A stretch of DNA of 49,504 nucleotides from Chloroflexota bacterium (GTDB taxonomy: Bacteria > Chloroflexota > Anaerolineae > Anaerolineales > UBA4823): contig CP070764.1 in the NCBI GenBank assembly GCA_020349245.1, positions 2,325,618 through 2,375,121 on the forward strand. Direction: 5' to 3'. The position numbers and the translations under genes are program-made. The notes under the pieces were generated by a model, which was not told the origin of the DNA, made no database searches, and was given only the letters and a program-made list of their open reading frames with translations. Shown here one piece after another: positions 7,285-15,162 of this stretch (positions are counted from its first letter, which is position 1; each line of letters starts with the position of its first letter).

Positions 7285-8814
7285 ATGTTTATAGATCCCA
7301 ATGTAATGCCGTGTGGTGTGATATATTTCAGCGTAATGAGAATCGGTTCATTTTCTGCATTACGATGGGTTTCACTTTTCCTCATTTTAGGAGCAGTCGC
7401 CCTGTTTACGCTGCAGCTGGTGAGATTCAGCCGCTTAAGGGCAAATTTTCCAGAAGGAATGGAGATCGCCGAAGTTCCTGTTGGCGGAGAAGATCGGTCC
7501 ACGAGTGCCAAGCAATTGCTAGAGGTATATTCAGCTACACCGGTCGAACTGCATTATGCGGAGGAGGTGATCCATCTTGATCCTGCAATTGCAGAATTTA
7601 AACTTGACTTGGAAAGCATGCTGGCAGCTGCTGATCTCGTCAGGAGTCAACAGCCTTTTTGGGTGGAATTCTGGGATTATTTGTGGGGCAGAACACCCCC
7701 TCCAGCGTCTATCCCCTTGAGAGCCTCCTTCTCAGAACCACGATTGAGATCGTATCTTGAGAATGAAATTGCCCAACGTTATGACCAGCCTCCGATCCCA
7801 TCAATTCCAAGCGTTGGCACAGTAAATTTCCAACCCGGAATCCAGGGAACTGAATTAGATATCAACCGTTCGGTGGGTTTGATTGAGACAGCCCTTCGTT
7901 CCAATTCCAGGAGGGTCGTCGATTTACCCTTATCCCGGAAAAATCCCCCAAGACCTTCGATTAGTAACCTGGAGATTCTGCTAAAACAGACTGTGGACCT
8001 GGCAGAATTTGATGGACTGGTTGGATTGTACTTGGAAGATCTGCAGACCGGTGAAGAGATAAATTTTGCTTACCAACAGGGGGAGGATTTCTCAACAAAT
8101 CCAGATGTCGCTTTTACCTCTGCCAGCATTACAAAAGTTCCGATCATGGTATCCACCTATCGACGACTGGATGAAAATCCAGATTCTGAAACTACACGTT
8201 TGATCGAAGAGATGATCCAAAAATCGGGTAACGATCCCGCTGACTGGTTAATGGAAAGAGTAATTGATCCTTTTTCTGGACCACTGGATGTCACTGCAGA
8301 CATGAATACCCTTGGTTTGGAAAACACATTTTTAGCTGGGCAGTTCTATCCAGGGGCTCCGCTTTTATCTGTATACCAGACCCCTGCAAATCAGCGTACA
8401 GATATCAATACAGATCCTGACGTGTACAATCAGACAACTTCCTCAGATATCGGAATGTTATTTGAAGATATCTACCAATGTGCCGAGTTTGGTGGAGGAA
8501 ATCTGATGGCTGTCTTCCAGGAGGAATTCGACCAGGCTGAATGCCAATCGATGATTAACTCACTGGTGAACAATAAGATCGGATTACTAATTGAAGCAGG
8601 TGTACCGGATGGTACCCCCGTGGCACATAAACACGGTTGGGTGACCTATTTTGGGGTGATGAATACCCTCGGGGATGCTGGGATCGTATACACCCCCGGT
8701 GGGAATTATGTCCTGGCGATTTTTATTCACCATCCAGACCAATTGATCTGGGAGCCTGCCTCAGAATTGGTCGCGACCCTCTCTGAAGCGATATATAATT
8801 ACTTCAACCAGTAG
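7285..8814 (+). CDS. Membrane-anchored class A beta-lactamase-like serine hydrolase
   Basis: 509 residues. A signal anchor (about 27-46) is followed by an extracytoplasmic region resembling the VanW-associated PG_binding_4 domain (about 70-210, motif ATPVELHY). The C-terminal half is a serine beta-lactamase/transpeptidase fold. The nucleophile motif is SITK (Ser281, Lys284), and HKHGW (448-452) is the KTG-equivalent. These proteins are usually peptidoglycan-interacting hydrolases, not true resistance enzymes. No clear class A Glu166 motif was identified by eye. The ATG at 7285 has GAAGG eight nt upstream; an in-frame ATG at 7336 is less well supported. Monocistronic. Confidence 0.85.
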   Translation: MFIDPNVMPCGVIYFSVMRIGSFSALRWVSLFLILGAVALFTLQLVRFSRLRANFPEGMEIAEVPVGGEDRSTSAKQLLEVYSATPVELHYAEEVIHLDPAIAEFKLDLESMLAAADLVRSQQPFWVEFWDYLWGRTPPPASIPLRASFSEPRLRSYLENEIAQRYDQPPIPSIPSVGTVNFQPGIQGTELDINRSVGLIETALRSNSRRVVDLPLSRKNPPRPSISNLEILLKQTVDLAEFDGLVGLYLEDLQTGEEINFAYQQGEDFSTNPDVAFTSASITKVPIMVSTYRRLDENPDSETTRLIEEMIQKSGNDPADWLMERVIDPFSGPLDVTADMNTLGLENTFLAGQFYPGAPLLSVYQTPANQRTDINTDPDVYNQTTSSDIGMLFEDIYQCAEFGGGNLMAVFQEEFDQAECQSMINSLVNNKIGLLIEAGVPDGTPVAHKHGWVTYFGVMNTLGDAGIVYTPGGNYVLAIFIHHPDQLIWEPASELVATLSEAIYNYFNQ

Positions 8815-8973
8815 ATCCCTGAATAATAATCCTATATCCAGAATACATTTCCAGCTTGAAATTTCTTGCAAATTCAAAGCTATTTGAATGATCCTGACTG
8901 GTAAAAACCGGAGTATTTCTACCATGAAGACCCTATCAAAAGGTTCCCCCATCGACTCTTGAACCGCCAAGCA

Positions 8974-9001
8974 TTCGACAGATATTTATTTTTGGTAAGA
9001 T
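8974..9001 (+). promoter_or_regulatory. Promoter of the alanine-dehydrogenase-like gene
   Basis: TTCGAC (8974-8979), a 16-nt spacer and TAAGAT (8996-9001), preceded by TGG, giving an extended -10. It leaves a leader of about 40 nt before the ATG at 9046. Confidence 0.4.
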
Positions 9002-9045
9002 TATCACATATTTTTTTATCCTCCAATTTCCCAAGCGAGGCGATC

Positions 9046-10191
9046 ATGGAAAATAATGAACTCAGCATCGGACTCCCACAAATGCACCTGGAACCCGGTG
9101 AGAGACGAGTCTTTCTGACAAAATTTGTTGCTTGGTTAGCGGATTTTGGTTTCAAGATTTACTTAGAAGAAGGTTATGGAAGTAGCGTTGGTTTATCGGT
9201 CCAAGATTACCTCGATGAGGTTGAAAATGTCAGGATTGCCTCTCAAGAAGAGGTGTATCAGCAGGATTTTGTACTGGTCTTGCGCTTTCCGGGAGACGAG
9301 TTGCTCGGGTTGATGAAACCGGGGTCTTGTTTGATCTCGATGCTGCACTTTCCAACCCGTCCGCAGCGGGTTTTGTTATTAAAGTCTTTTCGAATAAATG
9401 CAATCTCTTTGGACACGATCAAGGATGATAACGGGCGTCGCTTGGTTGAGAATCTGGCTGCAGTGGCCTGGAACGGCCTGAAGATCTCTTTCCAGGCTCT
9501 CTCAGAAAACTACCCCCAGCCTGGTTTTGAAAATCCAGGAAGAAATCCACTGCAGGTCACCCTGCTGGGCGCCGGAGCTGTAGGTAAACAGGTCATCCAG
9601 GCGGCTGTTTCATACGGCGACAAAGATTTAAGAGAAAAGTTCGTCGAGGAAAAAATTCCGGGGGTGATGGTGACTGTTGTTGATTATGATTTAACAAATC
9701 ATCGAAGATTTATGCAGCAGATCTTATCAAAGACCGACATTTTGGTAGATGCCACCCAGCGACCAGACCCCTCAAAACCCGTGATCCCCAATCATTGGCT
9801 GGCATGGCTGCCAGAACATGCGATCATTACCGATCTCGCAGTTGATCCTTATTTATTGGAATCAGTCCCTCCAGTCGTTCGCGGCATCGAAGGCATTCCC
9901 CAAGGCAATTTGGATAAGTACCTGTTTTCTCCCGCTGATCCCGAATGGGACCTTACTGTCCCTACTTCTATTCCCAGTGAACACCGCAGAACTGTTGTCT
10001 CGTGTTACTCCTGGCCAGGTATATTCCCAAAAGCTTGCATGAAACACTACGGCCAGCAGCTACGACCACTCATGAAGCGCTTGAGCGCTCGTGGGTACGA
10101 AGGTCTCTCGCTTCAAGGAGATCACTTTGAACGTGCACTTTACCGGGGCACCTTGCGCTACTGGCAAACATATCAGGAACAAACTGTGTGA
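9046..10191 (+). CDS. Alanine dehydrogenase/PNT-like NAD-binding protein, divergent
   Basis: 381 residues. The N-terminal half resembles the AlaDH/PNT N-domain (GLPQMHLEPGERRVFLT, then EEGYGSSVGLS). The C-terminal half has a Rossmann nucleotide loop LLGAGAVGKQVIQAA. Alanine dehydrogenases interconvert alanine and pyruvate plus ammonia with NAD. The catalytic His has a plausible match in MLHFP. The substrate-binding Lys of the usual K-E-P motif appears to be Arg in VLRFPGDE, and overall similarity is low. The reaction may therefore differ (another amino or keto acid), so I leave the function open. The ATG at 9046 has GAGG at good spacing; a longer frame upstream from 8959 lacks support. Convergent with the VIT1 gene. 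Confidence 0.7.
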   Translation: MENNELSIGLPQMHLEPGERRVFLTKFVAWLADFGFKIYLEEGYGSSVGLSVQDYLDEVENVRIASQEEVYQQDFVLVLRFPGDELLGLMKPGSCLISMLHFPTRPQRVLLLKSFRINAISLDTIKDDNGRRLVENLAAVAWNGLKISFQALSENYPQPGFENPGRNPLQVTLLGAGAVGKQVIQAAVSYGDKDLREKFVEEKIPGVMVTVVDYDLTNHRRFMQQILSKTDILVDATQRPDPSKPVIPNHWLAWLPEHAIITDLAVDPYLLESVPPVVRGIEGIPQGNLDKYLFSPADPEWDLTVPTSIPSEHRRTVVSCYSWPGIFPKACMKHYGQQLRPLMKRLSARGYEGLSLQGDHFERALYRGTLRYWQTYQEQTV

Positions 10192-10227
10192 ACCTGAAAG
10201 ATCTTTCCCCTTGGAGAACGAATTAGT

Positions 10228-10977
10228 TTACGGGACTGAGGGGGCTTTGAGTAACGCACCAACACCATAACCTACAAGCGCGCTTACAGTACCGATCACA
10301 GCCATCTCCAGACCACTCTTTCCTGGAGAACCCACAGTCATGCGTGCTTTTACCACACCGACGATAAACAAAACCAAAGCAGAGCAGCCAATTGACAAGA
10401 GGATCCCGAGAGAAACTGTAGTGAATAGGAAAGGTAGCAGTGGAATCAACGAGCCAATAATTGCGGCAATTCCAACAATGATCGCGGAACGGAAAGCTAT
10501 TTTCCGATTGACAGGCTGTATCTGGTGTTCCTCAGACATCATCACCGCCACCCAGACATCCGGTGAGGCGGTGATCGTTTCTACAATCCGCTCGAGGAGA
10601 CCGCCAGAAAAACCCTTTTCAGCATAAATACTGCGGATTTCCTCCCGCTCCAAGTTAGGAACTTCTTTGATGTGGCGGTATTCTCGTTCCATCTCGCTCT
10701 CATAATAGTCAGCATCGGCGATCGTGGAAGTGTATGCCACTGCAGCCATTGACACCGATTCAGCAAAGGTCGCCGCTAAACCCGCAACCAGGACGATGTA
10801 GGGATCCCCGGTGGCAGCTGCGACCCCCAGGATCACCCCTAGCACGTTCACCAAACCATCCTGGCCACCGAGGATGATATCAGACAGCGCTGAGGCTTGC
10901 TGATGCGGGTCCTTGCGAATGTGATGATCGTATTCATCTTTATGAATCTTACTTTTCGGAAAATCGAATTCTCTCAA
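10228..10977 (-). CDS. VIT1/CCC1-family transporter (Fe/Mn)
   Basis: 249 residues. It starts with the family signature ALSDIILGGQDGLVN, followed by about five membrane segments, with an acidic cytoplasmic stretch between TM2 and TM3 (YYESEMEREYRHIKEVPNLE) that binds metal in the plant VIT1 protein. The family moves ferrous iron or manganese out of the cytosol; the metal here is not shown. TTG start at 10977 with AAGGA eight nt upstream. It lies 18 nt after the TrmB regulator, so the two are probably co-transcribed, and the regulator may control metal export. Confidence 0.85.
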   Translation of the reverse strand: MREFDFPKSKIHKDEYDHHIRKDPHQQASALSDIILGGQDGLVNVLGVILGVAAATGDPYIVLVAGLAATFAESVSMAAVAYTSTIADADYYESEMEREYRHIKEVPNLEREEIRSIYAEKGFSGGLLERIVETITASPDVWVAVMMSEEHQIQPVNRKIAFRSAIIVGIAAIIGSLIPLLPFLFTTVSLGILLSIGCSALVLFIVGVVKARMTVGSPGKSGLEMAVIGTVSALVGYGVGALLKAPSVP

Positions 10978-10995
10978 TGGGTCATCCTTCGTGGA

Positions 10996-11784
10996 TTATG
11001 ATCTCGTTGAAAAACTCTGTAAGATATTGCGGTCGGACTCATCCAGCAGATCGTACATTGCAGGATACAGGCGTTCATAGATTCGTTGGGCGAATAATTC
11101 CATCCAGACAAATTGCCTGGAAATTAATACCAGGTTGCGGTTGCTAGTGATGGTAGCCATCATCTCGGAATTTAGGTTTGCGATCAGGCACTCTTTACCG
11201 TCTACAACCACGACCAGCATGTTTTCCAGCCCCTGCAGCTCACTCTCAGCAGGAGGGTGTCGTGAGACCTGATGGCAATCAAGATTTCCGATTCCGGTTA
11301 ACAACGCCCCCACCTCGATCCCCCGTGCACAGGCAGCCAGGATTTTATCGCCAAGTTGTTCCAGGGATACATCATCAAGAACCAGGTATACCTCTCTATC
11401 ACTATTCTCGATCATCTGGCTGGCATAAGCAAAACAAGAATCCTGGCCGCCAATAGTCCAGAGTGAGTCTTCTTCCTTTGGAGTATAGAGTTCGAGCAGT
11501 TTATCTTTCAGGTTATGGATCAACTCCTGGTGCTGCCGGTCATAGCGTTCGAGCAGTTGGTCTGGTGGCACTGGCCTGTAGAAAGTTGTGCGTTCATCAC
11601 CTGTTTTAAGTACCGCGCCGCGGGTATGCAAACGACCTAAAGCTTCGTACACCATGGAACGCGGCACCCCTGTTTTTTTGCTCAGCTGGTATCCATTAGC
11701 GGGATTATCTTTTAACAATGCAAGGTAAATTTTCCCCTCGTATTCGGTGAAACCTAGTTCGCTTAACAAAGATAATAATGACAT
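10996..11784 (-). CDS. TrmB-family transcriptional regulator
   Basis: 262 residues. The N-terminal winged helix-turn-helix (about 1-70) has LGFTEYEGKIYLALL and GVPRSMVYEALGRL, the hallmark TrmB sequence, then a short coiled coil (QHQELIHNLKDKLLELY). The C-terminal part resembles the phospholipase-D-like effector fold seen in many TrmB proteins (VYLVLDDVSLEQLGDKI). The ligand is unknown. The ATG at 11784 lacks a Shine-Dalgarno sequence but has TATTAT six nt upstream, fitting leaderless expression. A 28-bp palindrome covers that promoter. It is followed by the VIT1 transporter. Confidence 0.88.
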   Translation of the reverse strand: MSLLSLLSELGFTEYEGKIYLALLKDNPANGYQLSKKTGVPRSMVYEALGRLHTRGAVLKTGDERTTFYRPVPPDQLLERYDRQHQELIHNLKDKLLELYTPKEEDSLWTIGGQDSCFAYASQMIENSDREVYLVLDDVSLEQLGDKILAACARGIEVGALLTGIGNLDCHQVSRHPPAESELQGLENMLVVVVDGKECLIANLNSEMMATITSNRNLVLISRQFVWMELFAQRIYERLYPAMYDLLDESDRNILQSFSTRS

Positions 11785-11792
11785 GAGCCAAT

Positions 11793-11820
11793 AATAGTAA
11801 TCCTAATTAGAACTACTATT
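11793..11820. promoter_or_regulatory. 28-bp palindromic candidate operator of the trmB promoter
   Basis: AATAGTA (11793-11799) and TACTATT (11814-11820) are perfect arms, and the centre continues the symmetry: 12 of 14 base pairs match, failing only at 11800/11813 and 11802/11811. It lies 9-36 nt upstream of the trmB ATG and overlaps the probable -10 box. Autoregulation by TrmB is the simplest reading. Confidence 0.5.
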
Positions 11821-11856
11821 GATATTCTAATTGGCAAAGACCCACCTGTCAATGGG

Positions 11857-13107
11857 TTATGGAGAAAACCGGTTGATAACTTCCCCGTATAATTCAACAA
11901 TCCTTCTGGCAATAATATCCCAACTGAATTCTTGCGCAAATCTTGCTGCTTGGGCACCTAACTGGTCCCTTAGTTTTGGATCTTTTACCAGCTCCACCAG
12001 GCGATCAGCTAAAGATTCCACATCACTGGACGGCACGGTATAACCGGTAATCCCATCTTGAACCAGATATGCTAATCCCCCTACCTGGGAGGCGACCACG
12101 GGTGTACCACAGGCCATAGCTTCCAGGGCAACCATACCAAACGACTCGTAATGGGAGGGCACAACAACTGCTTCAGCTGCAGAATAATAATAAGGAAGCA
12201 TATCTTGATCCCGTTTTCCCAGGAAGGTAACAAAATCGTCCAGACCATGCACATGACAAAGGTCTTTCAAGCGGGAGATTTCGGAGCTGCTGTCTGAATC
12301 TGCCATTTCAGGATCACCACCGATGACTGCCAGACAGAAAGAGAACTCCTTGAAATTTTCGTTCTTACGCATGTAAGCGATCGCTTCGATCAAAGTATCG
12401 ATGCCTTTGAGGGGCTCGATGCGTCCAACATACAATAAAACTTGGTCGCATGGGGGGATACCGATAACTTCTTTCGCTTCATCGGTTGGAATGGGGTAAA
12501 AACGGCTTAGGTCAACCCCAGGAGGGATAATGTTGATTTTCTGGATATCAGAGTGGTAGAGCCACTGAATTTGAGCCATCTCAGCAGGTGTCGCGGCGAT
12601 GATTCGATCAGCTTCTTGTAAAACCTTACGCTCTCCAATCAGGCGGTAATCTCCCTCGACTTCTTCTTCAGGGCGGGCAACGCGCTTCTTCATCACCCCC
12701 AAGGTGTGAAACATGTGAATGAATGGCACCTGCCAACTCTGCTTCAGGTCAACGGCCGCTAAGCCAGACATCCAGTAGTGGCTGTGAATCAGATCGTATC
12801 GTAGACCTTTTTCCGCCTGAAATTTCTGGATGCCTTGCTGGAATTCAGGCAGGTGAATGGTAAGCTCTTGTTTTGGAAGTGGCACCTCTGGTCCAGCCTT
12901 GATATGAACAACTCTATTCCCGTAACCTAAATCATGCAGCACATGTGGTACATGCTCATCTTGGGAGCGAGTGAAGACATCCACCTGGACGCCGAGGCGC
13001 CCCAATTTGCGGGTGAGGTCCCGAACGTAGACATTCATCCCACCGGTGTCCTTCCCACCCAGCGTTGCCAGTGGGCAGGTATGGTAGGAAAGCATTGCAA
13101 TTCTCAA
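11857..13107 (-). CDS. GT4-family glycosyltransferase (MshA / sucrose-phosphate-synthase-like)
   Basis: 416 residues, GT-B fold. The N-terminal glycine-rich acceptor loop (GGKDTGGMNVYV) is typical of the MshA and sucrose-synthase-like branch. The C-terminal domain shows GRIEPLKGIDTLIEA and the nucleotide-sugar EX7E motif in ESFGMVALEAMACG. It is a retaining, cytoplasmic enzyme. The sugar acceptor cannot be told; a compatible solute, inositol-linked thiol or surface glycan are all possible. It starts at a TTG (13107) preceded by GAGG at good spacing. Divergent from the tRNA-Thr gene and 72 nt upstream of trmB. Confidence 0.88.
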   Translation of the reverse strand: MRIAMLSYHTCPLATLGGKDTGGMNVYVRDLTRKLGRLGVQVDVFTRSQDEHVPHVLHDLGYGNRVVHIKAGPEVPLPKQELTIHLPEFQQGIQKFQAEKGLRYDLIHSHYWMSGLAAVDLKQSWQVPFIHMFHTLGVMKKRVARPEEEVEGDYRLIGERKVLQEADRIIAATPAEMAQIQWLYHSDIQKINIIPPGVDLSRFYPIPTDEAKEVIGIPPCDQVLLYVGRIEPLKGIDTLIEAIAYMRKNENFKEFSFCLAVIGGDPEMADSDSSSEISRLKDLCHVHGLDDFVTFLGKRDQDMLPYYYSAAEAVVVPSHYESFGMVALEAMACGTPVVASQVGGLAYLVQDGITGYTVPSSDVESLADRLVELVKDPKLRDQLGAQAARFAQEFSWDIIARRIVELYGEVINRFSP

Positions 13108-13122
13108 AATTACCTCATCTCC

Positions 13123-13151
13123 TTGCCATTCCGAGGTTTACCTTGTATAAT
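13123..13151 (+). promoter_or_regulatory. Promoter of tRNA-Thr
   Basis: TTGCCA (13123-13128), exact 17-nt spacer, consensus TATAAT (13146-13151). The expected transcription start lies about 12 nt before the tRNA. Confidence 0.75.
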
Positions 13152-13170
13152 TTTTGCCTGATGCTGACAT

Positions 13171-13243
13171 GCCACCGTAGCTCAGCCGGCAGAGCAGTCG
13201 CTTCGTAAGCGACGGGTCAAGGGTTCGATTCCCTTCGGTGGCT
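13171..13243 (+). tRNA. tRNA-Thr (anticodon CGT)
   Basis: A full cloverleaf can be drawn. The acceptor is GCCACCG with CGGTGGC, the D arm contains GCTCAGCCGGCAGAGC, and the anticodon stem GTCGC/GCGAC encloses loop TTCGTAA (anticodon CGT). The T arm is AGGGTTCGATTCCCT. The discriminator is T, and CCA is not encoded. Confidence 0.97.
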
Positions 13244-14138
13244 CTTAATTATAAGGTAATGTGCAGGGTACGTTCCCCCCTCTTGCGGGATTTTTATTTA
13301 TTGATATGGTATACCTCACTTCAGGAGGAATGCCGCCGATCGCGCATAACTCACAAATAATATCAACAACTACCCATACCGTACAACGAATGAATATTTT
13401 CGCTTGGCGTTGCCACTGACACCTAGAGGTAGATCTAGGTATATGACATCAGCCGAATGAAGGTCTCGATGTTTTTTCATAAGGATGATGCTTTTCAATT
13501 AAATGTATTCTTTGTAAACCTGGATCTCGGAAATCATGGATGATTGTCGTCATGTCCATGTCTTGTTCAAGAATCTCCTGGAAACGATACGTCACACCAA
13601 ACTTAATAGTTTCACCAAAACCGATGTAATCCCAGTCTTGACCTCCATCGCGGCTGACGGTGATGGCAAAGCAGTAATGCTAGCAGAGATTTTTGTGGGA
13701 TTTCAATAGGTCAAGATAACAATCTTGCCAAGAATTTCCAGTATTGGAAGAGTTTTTTTATAATTGCCACTCGTGAGAATCTATGGGAGTAATCCCAGTG
13801 GAATTTATCCAAGATGGATGAGAACCAGGTGGACAGCCCTGCTGCTTGCAGCTCGGGGTAAGATTTCAGGGGAAGTAAACTCAGCTCTGGATGAACCTTT
13901 TTACTTTCTGATTGTTCAATCCTTAATCCAATTTCCACAAATCGCTTGTACACCAGAAATCACTTTCAGTGAAATATTTATGAACAATTAATGCATTTTT
14001 GTAAATGTTGCGAATGGTCCAGATTTGTTCCTCGAAAATAGATCCGATTTTACGACAACGATCCATAAAATTTTTGTTAAAAGATTGGCAGGTTCGTAGG
14101 TTTCGAGATTAGCAAAAACATTTTCTACCCTACTGCCG
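13244..14138. other. 895-bp region without an intact gene
   Basis: No start-to-stop frame here looks like a protein. It holds a weak terminator after the tRNA (TCCC/GGGA stem then T-rich, 13274-13296), a decayed Asp-box coding fragment (13449-13679, minus) and a perfect inverted repeat ACCTAGA/TCTAGGT (13421-13440). It ends in an AT-rich stretch (13950-14138). It looks like a graveyard of one or more lost genes. Confidence 0.6.
13449..13679 (-). pseudogene. Remnant of an Asp-box (BNR-repeat) protein
   Basis: A 76-codon open stretch without a proper start, bounded by an in-frame TAG (13680-13682) and TGA (13449-13451). It contains ITVSRDGGQDWDYIG, which fits the Asp-box pattern S-x-D-x-G-x-x-W found in sialidase-like and other beta-propeller proteins. 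The rest has no recognisable domain. Probably a leftover of a larger secreted protein. Confidence 0.35.
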
Positions 14139-14933
14139 TTATCCCTCGGATAGCAGGACATGACCGCCTTCGATGTGCTCCCGGAGCACCTGCGCAAAAC
14201 GTGCTGCGGGAGCCCCATCGGTAATGTCATGGTCAAAAGTAGCTGTTATCGAGAGATACTCGCGAGGTTTAATTTGATCGTCAACTAAACCGGGCTTTTG
14301 GGTGATTCCTCCAACCGAGATACACAGAGAGGCGTGCTGGTACGGAATGACATGACCACCTCCTGCACCGAACATTCCCACAGAAGTAACGATTATATTG
14401 AACCCTTGCTTGGCAATCCTGTTTGGATTTTTCAGCATGGGGGAGATAAGGAGTGCTCGCAAGAACCTGGGAAATCTCGCAAAATTCTTTAGGGGTCCAA
14501 TCTGCTGCTTATATCCTTCTTCCGCATAGCCGTGAATCTCGTCGTGTATTTCGTTAATGGTTTTTCTATTAGCCTGACGAATAACGATCGCCATAGGTTG
14601 ACTTTGCCCATCGATCTCCTTTTCTACATTGCAGGATACATGCATGTCATCGAAAACCGCAAGTTTCCTCGGCGCGAATCTGAGCGCAGCTATACGCTTA
14701 TTGGTCATAGCAGCGTCAGCTACGCACTTAATAATGAAAGAAGTTAACGAAGGGACTGCTGCTCCCTCACCTTTTTTTTTCTTCAGGTACTCTCTCACTT
14801 CAGTGACATCCGCCTCGAAGAGAACATGGATCATATGCTTCTTTTCTGCCGGGATCATGACATCAACAATAATTTCGCGCACACGTGGGAAATCGACGAT
14901 TTGATAGCCATCCTTTTGAGTTTTATCATTCAT
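14139..14933 (-). CDS. Stand-alone 2-oxoacid dehydrogenase acyltransferase (E2) catalytic domain
   Basis: 264 residues. It matches the catalytic core of E2 acyltransferases, including the C-terminal active site DHDITDGAPAARF (His and Asp of HxxxDG) and the preceding NIIVTSVGMFG. There is no lipoyl domain and no E1/E3-binding domain, and no dehydrogenase genes are nearby. It may serve another acyl transfer or act with a separate complex. The ATG at 14933 has AGAGGA seven nt upstream. Function beyond the fold is open. Confidence 0.82.
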   Translation of the reverse strand: MNDKTQKDGYQIVDFPRVREIIVDVMIPAEKKHMIHVLFEADVTEVREYLKKKKGEGAAVPSLTSFIIKCVADAAMTNKRIAALRFAPRKLAVFDDMHVSCNVEKEIDGQSQPMAIVIRQANRKTINEIHDEIHGYAEEGYKQQIGPLKNFARFPRFLRALLISPMLKNPNRIAKQGFNIIVTSVGMFGAGGGHVIPYQHASLCISVGGITQKPGLVDDQIKPREYLSITATFDHDITDGAPAARFAQVLREHIEGGHVLLSEG

Positions 14934-15162
14934 TTGTCGTTCCTCTCATTTCTGAAATTTGATGAACATTTTCAAAGTGATCTGACAATTTGGGTAGATG
15001 CAATGGATAATTTTTTGGATAATAATCAAGCAATGATGAAGCAGGGACTTTCAGGCGCAAGCACAAACTCGCAACAAAACAACTCGCTATTCAAGCTCCG
15101 TTTGCGATGAACTAGTGTCATGACAGGTTATTCGCGCGATGTTTACCTCACAGGAGACGGGT

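Noticed and set aside
13711..13953. 80-codon minus-strand open frame in the degraded region
   Set aside because: No recognisable domain, no ribosome site; its composition looks like chance in a non-coding stretch.
13988..14236. 82-codon minus-strand frame overlapping the E2 gene
   Set aside because: Its first third is an out-of-frame copy of the E2 coding sequence; the remainder is AT-rich without motif.
14826..15110. 94-codon plus-strand frame upstream of the E2 gene
   Set aside because: It begins antisense within the E2 gene and continues into non-coding DNA without support.
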